From Oscillospiraceae bacterium (GTDB lineage: Bacteria > Bacillota_A > Clostridia > Oscillospirales > Ruminococcaceae): a stretch of 14,321 bases of DNA. The stretch lies in assembly GCA_017523995.1 (NCBI GenBank), contig JAFWUX010000193.1, positions 1 through 14,321 on the forward strand, written 5' to 3'. Below the pieces are notes generated by a model. The model did no database searches, was not told the origin of the DNA, and saw nothing but the letters and a program-made list of their open reading frames with translations. Position 1 is the stretch's first letter, and each line of letters starts with the position of its first letter. The translations under genes were made by a program, and so were the position numbers. Of the stretch, positions 6,653-13,742 are shown piece by piece.

Positions 6653-8203
6653 TCACTGTACAATCGGGATCAGCAGCATCTGCGGCGCGGTCAGCGGCTC
6701 TGCGGGGATATCGTTCTCCTCGCGGATTGCGGATTCCGCCGTGTGATAGCGCTTTGCAATCTCCCAGAGCGATTCTCCTGCCTGCGCAAAACAGAGCCGC
6801 AGCGCATAGGATTCCGAGGCGGGCAGCACTGCTTCGGGATCAATCTGCACATCGGTCACGAGCATCTGCACCTGCTGCTGCATGACCTGCCCGCTGAGCA
6901 GCAGCTCGGTCTGCACGGTGACGGTATCCGAGCCGGTCAGCGTGTAGGTACAGCTCTGTACCTGTACCGCCGGCAGCAGCGAAGCCGGATGCAGATGCGG
7001 CAGCTCCCATGTAAACGGCGCCTGCTGCTCGAGCATCAGCGGGTGATTCTCGGCATCTGCCGCGAGCACGCAGACATGCAGACTGCCGCTGAGCACAGTG
7101 CCGGAATCCGGCGCCTGCGCGGTCTGAATGTCCTCCGGCGCAGCCCATGCCGCATAGACCTTCGTCAGGACGGCGTCGGGCTGTGTCAGTGTGATTTTCT
7201 GCTGCATCCGTTCGCTGACCGGAACGGGCGCTGTCAGCAGCGGGACCGGTTCACGCCGCAGCTCTGCGGGATAGACCGTGGAATAGAGATCGTGCAGAAA
7301 ATCCGCGGCGGCGGTGCGGATTGCGGTGCACTGCAGGCTGATCTGCAGATCGCAGTGCAGCAGCCGGATATCGCCGTCCTGTTCGGCTTCGGGCGTAAAA
7401 TTCTGCTCGGTGAGCACCGCCGTGACCGAGCAGGACATCTCATCCGAGAGACCTTCCTGCTCGGCGATCTGGCTGAACGGCAGCACGGCGCTGAGCGTCT
7501 CCGCGCCCTCCGAGGATGTATAAAGCAGCGTGACCGCCGCCTCCCCCTTGATCACGAGCTTGCCCGCGACGATGCGCGTCTCTGTGACGGAAAGCGCCGT
7601 CTGTGCGCGCAGCAGAGAGAGCAGCGCGGGCTGTGCGGCGTTCAGGCGGATATCATCCGAGAGCGTGAACTGCTTTTCCGCCCGCAGAATCTGCGAGACA
7701 AAGGTTTCCGGCACGGTCCGGATCTGCGTGTGCATCCCCTCCGCGCCGGAGAGCAGCTCCATCGGCTTTTCGCCGCAGAGCGCCGCACGGATCCGCACAG
7801 CACCGCGCAGATCAATCCGCCGCTGGCTGACGGCGCGGCAGTTGAGATACGAGGGCTCTGCGCACAGCCGGATCTGCATGCTTCCGGCGGCGGCATGCTC
7901 CGGCGGCAGCGCAATCTGTCCGTGATAATCGAGCTGCTGTGTCAGGGATTGGATCGTTTCGGTCTGCTCGCCGCAATAGAGCACATGCAGCTGTACATGC
8001 AGCGCATACTGCAGTGCGCCCTCGCTGATTCCCTGCGATGTGACCGATGCCTCGGCGGTGCAGTGCAGCAGCCGGAAGAAATCGGGGTAGTAATCCGGCA
8101 GTACATAATCGAGCTCGACGCTCTGCTCCTGCGTCAGCTCCGGCAGCAGGACCGGTGTCAGGACGGTTTCATGCCGCAGTGTCAGGTCTTCGTTTTGCAT
8201 CAT
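6653..8203 (-). CDS. sipL: SipL-like spore coat morphogenetic protein (DUF3794/SPOCS and LysM)
   Basis: 516 residues without signal peptide or membrane segments. Most of the protein appears to be beta-rich modules of the DUF3794/SPOCS type (for example the segment around LPDYYPDFFRLLHCTAEASV near residues 33-52). A LysM domain closes it at about 468-514 (AGESLWEIAKRYHTAESAIREEN). In Clostridioides difficile SipL has this same build and binds SpoIVA through its LysM domain to attach the coat to the forespore; it is the functional counterpart of Bacillus SpoVID. The 15-nt spacing to spoIVA strongly supports the assignment. The start MMQNED has GGAGG (8210-8214) 6 nt upstream. A few other sporulation proteins have DUF3794 plus LysM, so sipL is the best rather than the only name. 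Confidence 0.85.
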   Translation of the reverse strand: MMQNEDLTLRHETVLTPVLLPELTQEQSVELDYVLPDYYPDFFRLLHCTAEASVTSQGISEGALQYALHVQLHVLYCGEQTETIQSLTQQLDYHGQIALPPEHAAAGSMQIRLCAEPSYLNCRAVSQRRIDLRGAVRIRAALCGEKPMELLSGAEGMHTQIRTVPETFVSQILRAEKQFTLSDDIRLNAAQPALLSLLRAQTALSVTETRIVAGKLVIKGEAAVTLLYTSSEGAETLSAVLPFSQIAEQEGLSDEMSCSVTAVLTEQNFTPEAEQDGDIRLLHCDLQISLQCTAIRTAAADFLHDLYSTVYPAELRREPVPLLTAPVPVSERMQQKITLTQPDAVLTKVYAAWAAPEDIQTAQAPDSGTVLSGSLHVCVLAADAENHPLMLEQQAPFTWELPHLHPASLLPAVQVQSCTYTLTGSDTVTVQTELLLSGQVMQQQVQMLVTDVQIDPEAVLPASESYALRLCFAQAGESLWEIAKRYHTAESAIREENDIPAEPLTAPQMLLIPIVQ

Positions 8204-8248
8204 ATCATTCCTCCGTGATTCGGCAGTCAGGCGCCGCTTGTTTGCTAT

Positions 8249-8277
8249 AGTTTATGCCCGTCCGCACAAAAATAGAA
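8249..8277 (-). promoter_or_regulatory. Candidate sigma-E promoter of the sipL-spoIVA operon
   Basis: On the minus strand TTCTATT (8271-8277), 14-bp spacer, CATAAACT (8249-8256). The -10 fits the sigma-E pattern CATAnAnT, and the -35 fits KMATATT at five of seven positions. The spacing of 14 is the known sigma-E spacing. The -35 overlaps the end of the htrA terminator. Confidence 0.5.
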
Positions 8278-8315
8278 CAGCGCAGGATCCCGGGGATGAG
8301 ATCCTGCGCTGTTCT
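8268..8315 (-). terminator. Terminator of htrA, able to act in both directions
   Basis: A perfect 16-bp stem (8274-8289 with 8300-8315, arms AGAACAGCGCAGGATC and GATCCTGCGCTGTTCT) with a 10-nt loop. On the minus strand it is followed by ATTTTTG, 38 nt past the htrA stop codon. On the plus strand the tail TTATTTTTTC would stop any antisense transcript before htrA. Confidence 0.95.
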
Positions 8316-8353
8316 TTATTTTTTCACAGAAAGGGATTGTGTTGCCGATGGAA

Positions 8354-9904
8354 TCAGTTGTTGTCGATCGGTGCCTGCTCCTGCAGCTTGACCTGGAAGT
8401 CCATCTCCATGCCGCCTCTGGAAGCCGTGATTGTAACGGTATCGCCTGCCTTGTACTTATCCTTTGCAGCTTTCAGCTCTTCTGCATTGGAGACCGGCTC
8501 GTCATCCACTGCGATGATGATGTCGCCGACGCGCATGCCGGCAGATTCTGCTGCGCCGCCTTCCTCAAGCGCCTTGACATAAACACCGACCGGGAAACCG
8601 TAGCGCTGTGCATCGCTTTCGGTGATGTCGATGGTCAGGTTGATGCCGAGCATCGGCTTGCCGGTGACATAGCCGTAGTTGATGAGGTCATTGATGACGC
8701 CCCGTGCGTGGGAGATCGGGATTGCGAAGCACATGCCCTCGATGGATGCCTCGTCGCTGTAGATGCTGGAACTGAGCTTCGAGGAGTTGATGCCGATGAC
8801 CTGACCGTAGCTGTTGATCAGCGGACCGCCGGAGTTGCCGGAGTTGATTGCGGTATCGGTCTGGATCAGGTTCATGGTGTTATCGTTGATGGTGACCTCG
8901 CGGTTCAGTGCGGAGACGATACCGGTCGAGACGGAGCCGAAGTAATCGAAGCCCAGCGGGTTGCCGATTGCAACAACCAGCTCGCCGACTCTGAGATCAT
9001 CGCTGCTGCCGAACTCTGCAACGGTCAGATCCTGCGTGGTATCGACCTTGAGCACTGCGATATCCTCAGCGGTATCGTAGCCGACAATCTCTGCATCCAT
9101 TGTGGTCTCGCCGTCATAGTAATCCTCGTTCAGGATGACCTGCACGGACTTTGCAAGACCCATGTGATACTTTTCGCTGCTGTCATAGATGACATGCGCG
9201 TTTGTGATGATATAATAGGAACCGTTCTTGTTATCGGTCATGATGATGCCGGTACCGGCTGCCGGAACCTCCTGCTCGGTGGTCTGCGGCTGACCGAATG
9301 CGAAGCCCCACATCGAATAGGTCTGTCCCTGATAGAGGAAGGTCGAGGCGACACCGACCGTTGCCGGCGTGACCTTATCGACGATATCCGGAATGCTCAT
9401 TGCATTTTCGCGGGCTGCCAGCTCGATGAAGCTCATCGGCTCTGCGGCGCCGGAATTGGTCTGTGAGCTGCTCTCATCCTTCTTTGAGCTGTCTGCCTCG
9501 GATTTTTCCGCGGTGCTGCTCTCCGATTCCTCAGTGACCTGATTGTTCTGCTTGCCGAGGAACGAGCGCAGGCTGTCATTTTCCGTTGCGAACTGATAGC
9601 ACTGGATCGAAGCATATGCGATGAATGCAACGCTTGCGAACACTGCGATTGCCTTCAGTCCCTTGTGGGATTTCTTCTTCGGAATCTCCGGACCGTTGTT
9701 ATCATTGACCGGACCGCCCGCCGGGGGGATATAGCCGCCGTTTCCGCCGTTCGGATAGCCGCTGCGCGGGGAGTAGTAGCTGCCGCCTGCGGGCTGCTGC
9801 GGCTGAACATTCTGTGTCGGATAACCGTTCTCGTTCTGCGTCGGATTCTGCTCTGCGCTGCCGCCGGTGAACGGATCAAGATTCATATCATTCTGATCAA
9901 ACAT
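8354..9904 (-). CDS. htrA: HtrA/DegP-type membrane-anchored serine protease with PDZ domain
   Basis: 516 residues. A cytoplasmic Asn/Gln/Gly/Pro-rich tail (1-75) is followed by one membrane helix (about 83-103) and a Ser/Glu-rich spacer (about 120-155). The trypsin-like protease domain (about 170-400) has the full triad: H237 in TNAHVI, D281 in EDIAVLKVD and S358 in NSGNSGGPLI. A single PDZ domain follows (about 405-508; VGVYVKALEEGGAAESAGMRVGDIII). This is the usual layout of Firmicute HtrA proteases, which sit outside the membrane and degrade misfolded secreted proteins. The start has an SD (GAGGTG) 7 nt upstream. It is a single-gene unit, divergent from the secreted xyloglucanase gene; that neighbourhood may be incidental. 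Confidence 0.95.
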   Translation of the reverse strand: MFDQNDMNLDPFTGGSAEQNPTQNENGYPTQNVQPQQPAGGSYYSPRSGYPNGGNGGYIPPAGGPVNDNNGPEIPKKKSHKGLKAIAVFASVAFIAYASIQCYQFATENDSLRSFLGKQNNQVTEESESSTAEKSEADSSKKDESSSQTNSGAAEPMSFIELAARENAMSIPDIVDKVTPATVGVASTFLYQGQTYSMWGFAFGQPQTTEQEVPAAGTGIIMTDNKNGSYYIITNAHVIYDSSEKYHMGLAKSVQVILNEDYYDGETTMDAEIVGYDTAEDIAVLKVDTTQDLTVAEFGSSDDLRVGELVVAIGNPLGFDYFGSVSTGIVSALNREVTINDNTMNLIQTDTAINSGNSGGPLINSYGQVIGINSSKLSSSIYSDEASIEGMCFAIPISHARGVINDLINYGYVTGKPMLGINLTIDITESDAQRYGFPVGVYVKALEEGGAAESAGMRVGDIIIAVDDEPVSNAEELKAAKDKYKAGDTVTITASRGGMEMDFQVKLQEQAPIDNN

Positions 9905-9982
9905 TTTGAAGCACCTCTTTCTGATTTATCAGGAACCGCGGCGTTTCTGCGGCGGCTCGGTTTCGCTTTGCTTTATGCTTTT

Positions 9983-9988
9983 ATTATA
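9983..9988 (-). promoter_or_regulatory. Likely -10 element of htrA
   Basis: TATAAT on the minus strand, 79 bp before the htrA start codon. No recognisable -35 (CATATA at the 17-bp position) or extended -10 is present, so this promoter may depend on an activator or another sigma factor. Confidence 0.35.
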
Positions 9989-10202
9989 CGTTCTTGTGTG
10001 AAAAATATATGATAACTGCAAAAAAACAGAGTTAAAGTTTCCTGTTTGTCAACTGAAGAAATCATGTGCAGATGCGCAGGAGAAACGAAAAGATTTTGCA
10101 CGGAGCGGCGCCCTTTTTGCAGCGCGTTCCGCAAAGCGCAGCCGGTCTGTTCCGGAGACGCAAAGAAAGCAACAATCAGACAGCATAATTCATTTTTACA
10201 CA
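9989..10202. other. Intergenic stretch between divergent htrA and the GH74 gene
   Basis: About 210 bp between the htrA -10 and the GH74 promoter. It holds short frames on both strands without SD or family resemblance, and some weak GC-rich dyads near 10105-10145. Nothing was recognised in it. Confidence 0.4.
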
Positions 10203-10232
10203 TTGAATCCGGTGCAGAAAGCGTGATATAAT
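10203..10232 (+). promoter_or_regulatory. Promoter of the GH74 gene
   Basis: TTGAAT (10203-10208), 18-bp spacer, TATAAT (10227-10232) with TGA before it forming an extended -10. The predicted start near 10239 gives a leader of about 79 nt. No clear operator was recognised. Confidence 0.7.
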
Positions 10233-10317
10233 AAAATCGGCAAAGGCAGTTACGGGGCCCGCGCCGATAAAAAGAAGCAGACTTCCATTATATTTATTTC
10301 GAGAAGGGGTTACCATT

Positions 10318-12990
10318 ATGAAAAAGAATACCATGCGGCAAACAGTCGCCGCACTGGCAGCACTGGCTCTGCTCGGAACTTCGGTTCCGTTTGCGGAGAC
10401 AGCGTCTGCTGCTGCAACAAAGGATATCTCCGACACCATGACATGGGGCACGCTCCGCATCGGCGGCGGCGGCTTCGTCTCCGGTATTGTGACCGGCAAA
10501 AAGGTCATGTATGCACGAACCGATGTCGGCGGTGCATACCGCTACAACTATGATACCGAGGCATGGGAGCAGCTTTTCGGCTTCATCACCGATGCCGACC
10601 GCGGTCTGCTCTCCGTGGATGCAATGGCGGTTGACCCGACCGATGACAACACCGTCTATTTCCTCTGCGGCTGCGCATATTTCTCCGCGGAGAAAACGGT
10701 CATCTTCAAGACAACGGACGGCGGCAAGACCTTTAAGGAGATCAATGTCACGAATCTCATCAAGGTCATGGGCAACGGCGACGGCAGACAGTTCGGCGAG
10801 TCGATCGCAGTCGATCCGGATAACCCGAAGATCATCTATGCGGGCGGCGACGTCACCGCGGATACCAATTCCAAATCCGCGCTGATCAAATCCACCGACG
10901 GCGGCGAGACATGGGAACCGGTCATCGGCTATGACGATCTCGGGCTGTTCTCCGAGACAACCAAGTGGCCGACATGGACGGATAACATCGCGCGCTGCAC
11001 AATGGACGGTGCTTATCAGACGCAGAACGGCGTTTCCGCCATCGCAGTGACCGGCGGCAAGGTCTATGTCGCAACGGCAAAGGCGGGCGTCGCGAATGTC
11101 CACGTTGCAGATGTCAAAACCGATAAGTTCACAGCGCTGAGCAAGGACCTCCCGACGGATGTCTACCCCTCGCGCATCAATATTGACCCGAACGGCAATC
11201 TGCTCATCAGCTATATGGCAGGTCTTGCGTTCCAGGGCGGTTCCGGCGGCGGCTACCGCTACACCCCGAAGGATGGCAAGGTCGAGCAGATTCTCGACAG
11301 CACCGCAGGCTACGGCTCGATCTGGGCGGATCCCACCAATCCCGATCACATGATCGCGGGCACCTGCGGCAAGTGGCAGGATCAGGAATGGGAGCCGTGG
11401 TCGGAGGAGCACGGTCCGGCATGGGGCGACCAGTATTTCCGCTCGTTCGACGGCGGCAAGACATGGGAGAACTTCACCCCCGGCAAGACCAAGGGCTGGA
11501 ATCAGCCGCTGATCTCCAACTATCTGCAGGACGGCGGCTATGCGTGGATCCGCGATAAGGCGATCCACTGGTCCGGCACTGTTGTGACCGATCCGCGCGA
11601 TCCGAACAGAATGTTCATCACCTCCGGAAACGGCGTGTTCATCTGCACGAACCTCTGGAGTCAGGATGCGGACAACCTCCCGACCTTCACCTTCCATCCG
11701 GACGGCATCGAGGAAGTTGTTTCGCTCGATTTCACCTCGACACCGGATGGTCTGAACCTTTCCGCAATCGGCGACTATGACGGCTTTGTCCACGAAAAGG
11801 TCGATCAGATCGGTCTGCAGTATCAGCCGAATATGGGCAGCACCTCTGCAATCGCAGTCTGCCCGCAGGATACCAACGTCTGGGCAAGAACCGCAAACGG
11901 CGACGGCAACAACACCGGCAGCGCATTCTATACGCTCGACCGCGGCAAGACATGGACAGCCTTTGCACCCGCTGCAACGGGCGGCAAGCTCTCCATCACG
12001 ATGCTCTCCAAGGGCAAGTACCGCATCATCAATTCCAGCGCATCGGGCGGCGTGAGCTATACCGATGACTTCGGCAAGACATGGTCGAAGTGCGAGGGCA
12101 TTGATGCCTCCAAGACCGTCTATACGCTGGTCGATCCCGAGGATCCGTCGATCGTCTATGCATCCGGCGTCCGGCACAATGACTACTGGGCATCTGATAT
12201 GACCAAGACCGAGCCGACACTGGAAGAATCTCACTACGGCTTCTTCATCAGCAAGGATTACGGCAAAACCTTCAAGGGTCAGACGATCTGCCGCTATGAT
12301 ATGTGCGACAGCACCGGCGATCCGGCATACATCACCAAAGATACGCTTGCAATGGCAGCGGGCTGGTACGGCATGTACATCATCACGGACGGCGGCTCCA
12401 AGGCGACCAAGCTCGATTCCGTGTTCTATGCAAAGACCGTCGGCTACGGCGCACCGGAAAAGAAGGGCGGCGTCAACACGCTGTTCATGTACGGCAAGCC
12501 GCAGGAATCCGATCCGGAAGGCATCTACCGCTCGACGGACGCGGGCAAGACATGGGTCTGCATCAACACCGACCACCTCTACGGCGGCACGGGCAACGGC
12601 AACTATCTCTGCGGCGACATGAGCACCTTCGGCAAGGTGTATATGTCCACCGTCGGCTGCGGCATTGTCTACGGTGAGATCGCCGGTACCACAACGCCTT
12701 CTGAGACCACAAAGCCCGTCACCACCACAGCACCCAAGACCACAACCACCACAGCCGCATCCGAAGTCCTCTGGGGCGATGCAGACTGCAGCAAGCTGGT
12801 CGATGTCTCCGATGCGGTTCTGGTCGCACGCCTTTCCGCAGAGGACGGCACGGCAAAGATCACGGCGCAGGGCAAGAAGAACGCCGACGTCACACATGAC
12901 GGCAACATCTCCACGGATGATTCGCTGCTGATTCTCAAGTATATCTGCAAGATCATCACCGCGAAGGATCTCGAGCCGAAGACCAAATAA
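10318..12990 (+). CDS. Secreted GH74 xyloglucanase with C-terminal type I dockerin
   Basis: 890 residues. The signal peptide is 1 to about 31 (KK, hydrophobic core, ASA-A cleavage). The GH74 catalytic part (about 33-785) is a double seven-bladed propeller, and seven Asp-box repeats are visible, starting near residues 132, 192, 376, 539, 582, 645 and 739 (pattern S/T-x-D-x-G-K-T-W/F). The likely catalytic acids are D69 in YARTDVGGAYR and D486 in IGDYDGF, by analogy with characterised family members. GH74 enzymes cut the beta-1,4-glucan backbone of xyloglucan. A Thr-rich linker (791 to about 816) leads to a dockerin with two calcium loops, DADCSKLVDVSD (from 821) and DVTHDGNISTDD (from 857), so the enzyme should dock onto a cohesin scaffoldin in a cellulosome. 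The SD is GAGAAGGGG, 8 nt upstream. It is monocistronic. Confidence 0.95.
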   Translation: MKKNTMRQTVAALAALALLGTSVPFAETASAAATKDISDTMTWGTLRIGGGGFVSGIVTGKKVMYARTDVGGAYRYNYDTEAWEQLFGFITDADRGLLSVDAMAVDPTDDNTVYFLCGCAYFSAEKTVIFKTTDGGKTFKEINVTNLIKVMGNGDGRQFGESIAVDPDNPKIIYAGGDVTADTNSKSALIKSTDGGETWEPVIGYDDLGLFSETTKWPTWTDNIARCTMDGAYQTQNGVSAIAVTGGKVYVATAKAGVANVHVADVKTDKFTALSKDLPTDVYPSRINIDPNGNLLISYMAGLAFQGGSGGGYRYTPKDGKVEQILDSTAGYGSIWADPTNPDHMIAGTCGKWQDQEWEPWSEEHGPAWGDQYFRSFDGGKTWENFTPGKTKGWNQPLISNYLQDGGYAWIRDKAIHWSGTVVTDPRDPNRMFITSGNGVFICTNLWSQDADNLPTFTFHPDGIEEVVSLDFTSTPDGLNLSAIGDYDGFVHEKVDQIGLQYQPNMGSTSAIAVCPQDTNVWARTANGDGNNTGSAFYTLDRGKTWTAFAPAATGGKLSITMLSKGKYRIINSSASGGVSYTDDFGKTWSKCEGIDASKTVYTLVDPEDPSIVYASGVRHNDYWASDMTKTEPTLEESHYGFFISKDYGKTFKGQTICRYDMCDSTGDPAYITKDTLAMAAGWYGMYIITDGGSKATKLDSVFYAKTVGYGAPEKKGGVNTLFMYGKPQESDPEGIYRSTDAGKTWVCINTDHLYGGTGNGNYLCGDMSTFGKVYMSTVGCGIVYGEIAGTTTPSETTKPVTTTAPKTTTTTAASEVLWGDADCSKLVDVSDAVLVARLSAEDGTAKITAQGKKNADVTHDGNISTDDSLLILKYICKIITAKDLEPKTK

Positions 12991-13039
12991 GCACAGCGCA
13001 TAGCGCACAGTTTACCATGCAAGAAGGAAGTAGAGAGCG

Positions 13040-13073
13040 GTTCAGATGATCCGCTGCTGTGCGGAATCTGAAC
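13040..13073 (+). other. Bulged hairpin in the 3' leader of the GH74 transcript
   Basis: GTTCAGAT (13040-13047) pairs with ATCTGAAC (13066-13073), and TCCGC (13050-13054) with GCGGA (13061-13065), leaving a two-base GA bulge and a 6-nt loop. It lies just before the terminator and has no T-tract. It may protect the transcript end. Confidence 0.5.
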
Positions 13074-13077
13074 ACAT

Positions 13078-13118
13078 AAGCCGTACAACGGGGCACACCT
13101 GTTGTACGGCTTTTCATT
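13078..13118 (+). terminator. Intrinsic terminator of the GH74 gene
   Basis: A perfect 12-bp stem (13078-13089 with 13101-13112, arms AAGCCGTACAAC and GTTGTACGGCTT), an 11-nt loop, then TTCATTTTTT. Confidence 0.93.
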
Positions 13119-13120
13119 TT

Positions 13121-13150
13121 TTGCGACTTACTTCAAAGCGGTACTATAAT
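13121..13150 (+). promoter_or_regulatory. Possible promoter facing the hairpin array
   Basis: TTGCGA (13121-13126), 18-bp spacer, TATAAT (13145-13150). It begins right after the T-tract of the GH74 terminator and would start a transcript near 13157, inside the array. The -35 is 4/6 and the -10 is perfect. Confidence 0.45.
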
Positions 13151-13473
13151 GGGGGCTTTGCCCCAAATCAACGCTAACAACTTAAGGAATACACGGCGAA
13201 GCCGAAATAAAAGTTTTGATCAAACTTTTTCAAAAGTTTGCGGGGTCGAGGGGCAGAGCCCTCGCCGCACTCCGCAGAGTGCGGAATGCCCCTGCTTTAG
13301 GAGCTCCGCAGGGGTGAATCCGATAAAACGATCCGGTGGATCGTTTTTCGGAGAGGGGAGCCCTGCGATAGAGGGCTCCCCTAAGTGAATTGCAAAGCAA
13401 TTCACCGTCTGCCGCAACTGCTTAAGTTGTTGGCATTGTGCCCCCAATCCCCCACCGGGGATATTATCCCCGG
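13151..13473. repeat. Inverted-repeat-bounded array of about ten hairpins
   Basis: Stems in order: 13152-13164; 13194-13204; 13221-13240; 13247-13264; 13265-13284 (CCGCACTC/GAGTGCGG); 13289-13314 (CCCCTGC/GCAGGGG); 13319-13352 (15 bp with one bulged T, loop GGT); 13354-13382 (11 bp, AGGGGAGCCCT/AGGGCTCCCCT); 13385-13405 (GTGAATTGC/GCAATTCAC, loop AAA); 13455-13473 (CCGGGGAT/ATCCCCGG, loop ATT). An 11-bp perfect inverted repeat, AACAACTTAAG (13176-13186) and CTTAAGTTGTT (13421-13431), encloses most of them and extends imperfectly outwards to GGGGG (13151) and CCCCC (13445). Inside are linker modules like those of the dispersed repeats (CGGGGT after the 13221 stem on +; GGGGA after the 13455 stem on -). 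A frame stays open over 13149-13388, but it has no SD and is best read as a by-product. No transposase is present. Confidence 0.8.
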
Positions 13474-13530
13474 ACCCCGTTACAAAAAGAGAATCGGGCG
13501 CCGCGTATTATCTGTTTTTGGGATGATCAC

Positions 13531-13567
13531 AGGATTCCAAAGTGTCGGTGATTCTCCGGCTGGCTTG
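13531..13567 (+). repeat. Decayed copy of the dispersed hairpin repeat
   Basis: AGGATTCCAAAG followed by GTC, GTGA, CT and GGC at the same spacing as copy B at 2398-2425, but several arm positions no longer pair. It appears to be an eroded member. The rest of 13474-13647 shows no gene. Confidence 0.45.
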
Positions 13568-13647
13568 CGGGATTGCCGGTATACACAGCAAAGCGGCACC
13601 TGTATTTCCGGCGCAGTGAAACATTGATTTTTCTTTTCGCTCCCATC

Positions 13648-13676
13648 TTGCGTTTTTTGCAAGAATATGGTATAAT
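13648..13676 (+). promoter_or_regulatory. Promoter of pgk
   Basis: TTGCGT (13648-13653), 17-bp spacer, TATAAT (13671-13676) with TGG before it (extended -10). The predicted start near 13683 gives a leader of about 60 nt. Confidence 0.8.
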
Positions 13677-13742
13677 AGATGCGAATGCGGTCCGTGCCGC
13701 ATATCACAACCAATAAACTCTTTTTGAAAGGATGTTTTTATC

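Noticed and set aside
5270..8218. A 982-codon open frame on the plus strand across spoIVA and sipL; similarly 10294-13008 (-) and 747-2246 (-)
   Set aside because: These are mirrors of real genes. The genes avoid the codons TTA, CTA and TCA, which leaves the opposite strand free of stops. The translations are rich in Arg/Cys/His/Leu and show no domain.
10148..10175. GACGCAAAG-like stretch recalling the c-di-GMP (GEMM) riboswitch upstream of the GH74 gene
   Set aside because: The partner motifs of the GEMM aptamer are absent, and the stretch lies upstream of the predicted transcript start at about 10239.
9973..10231. Short frames on both strands (61 and 76 codons) upstream of the GH74 gene
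   Set aside because: No SD, overlap with promoter regions, and no recognisable family.
13149..13388. 79-residue frame over the hairpin array
   Set aside because: No ribosome binding site, and its sequence is dictated by palindromes. Such frames in repeats are often annotated as hypothetical proteins by mistake.
13151..13473. CRISPR array
   Set aside because: The hairpins differ in sequence and length, and there are no identical direct repeats with regular spacers.
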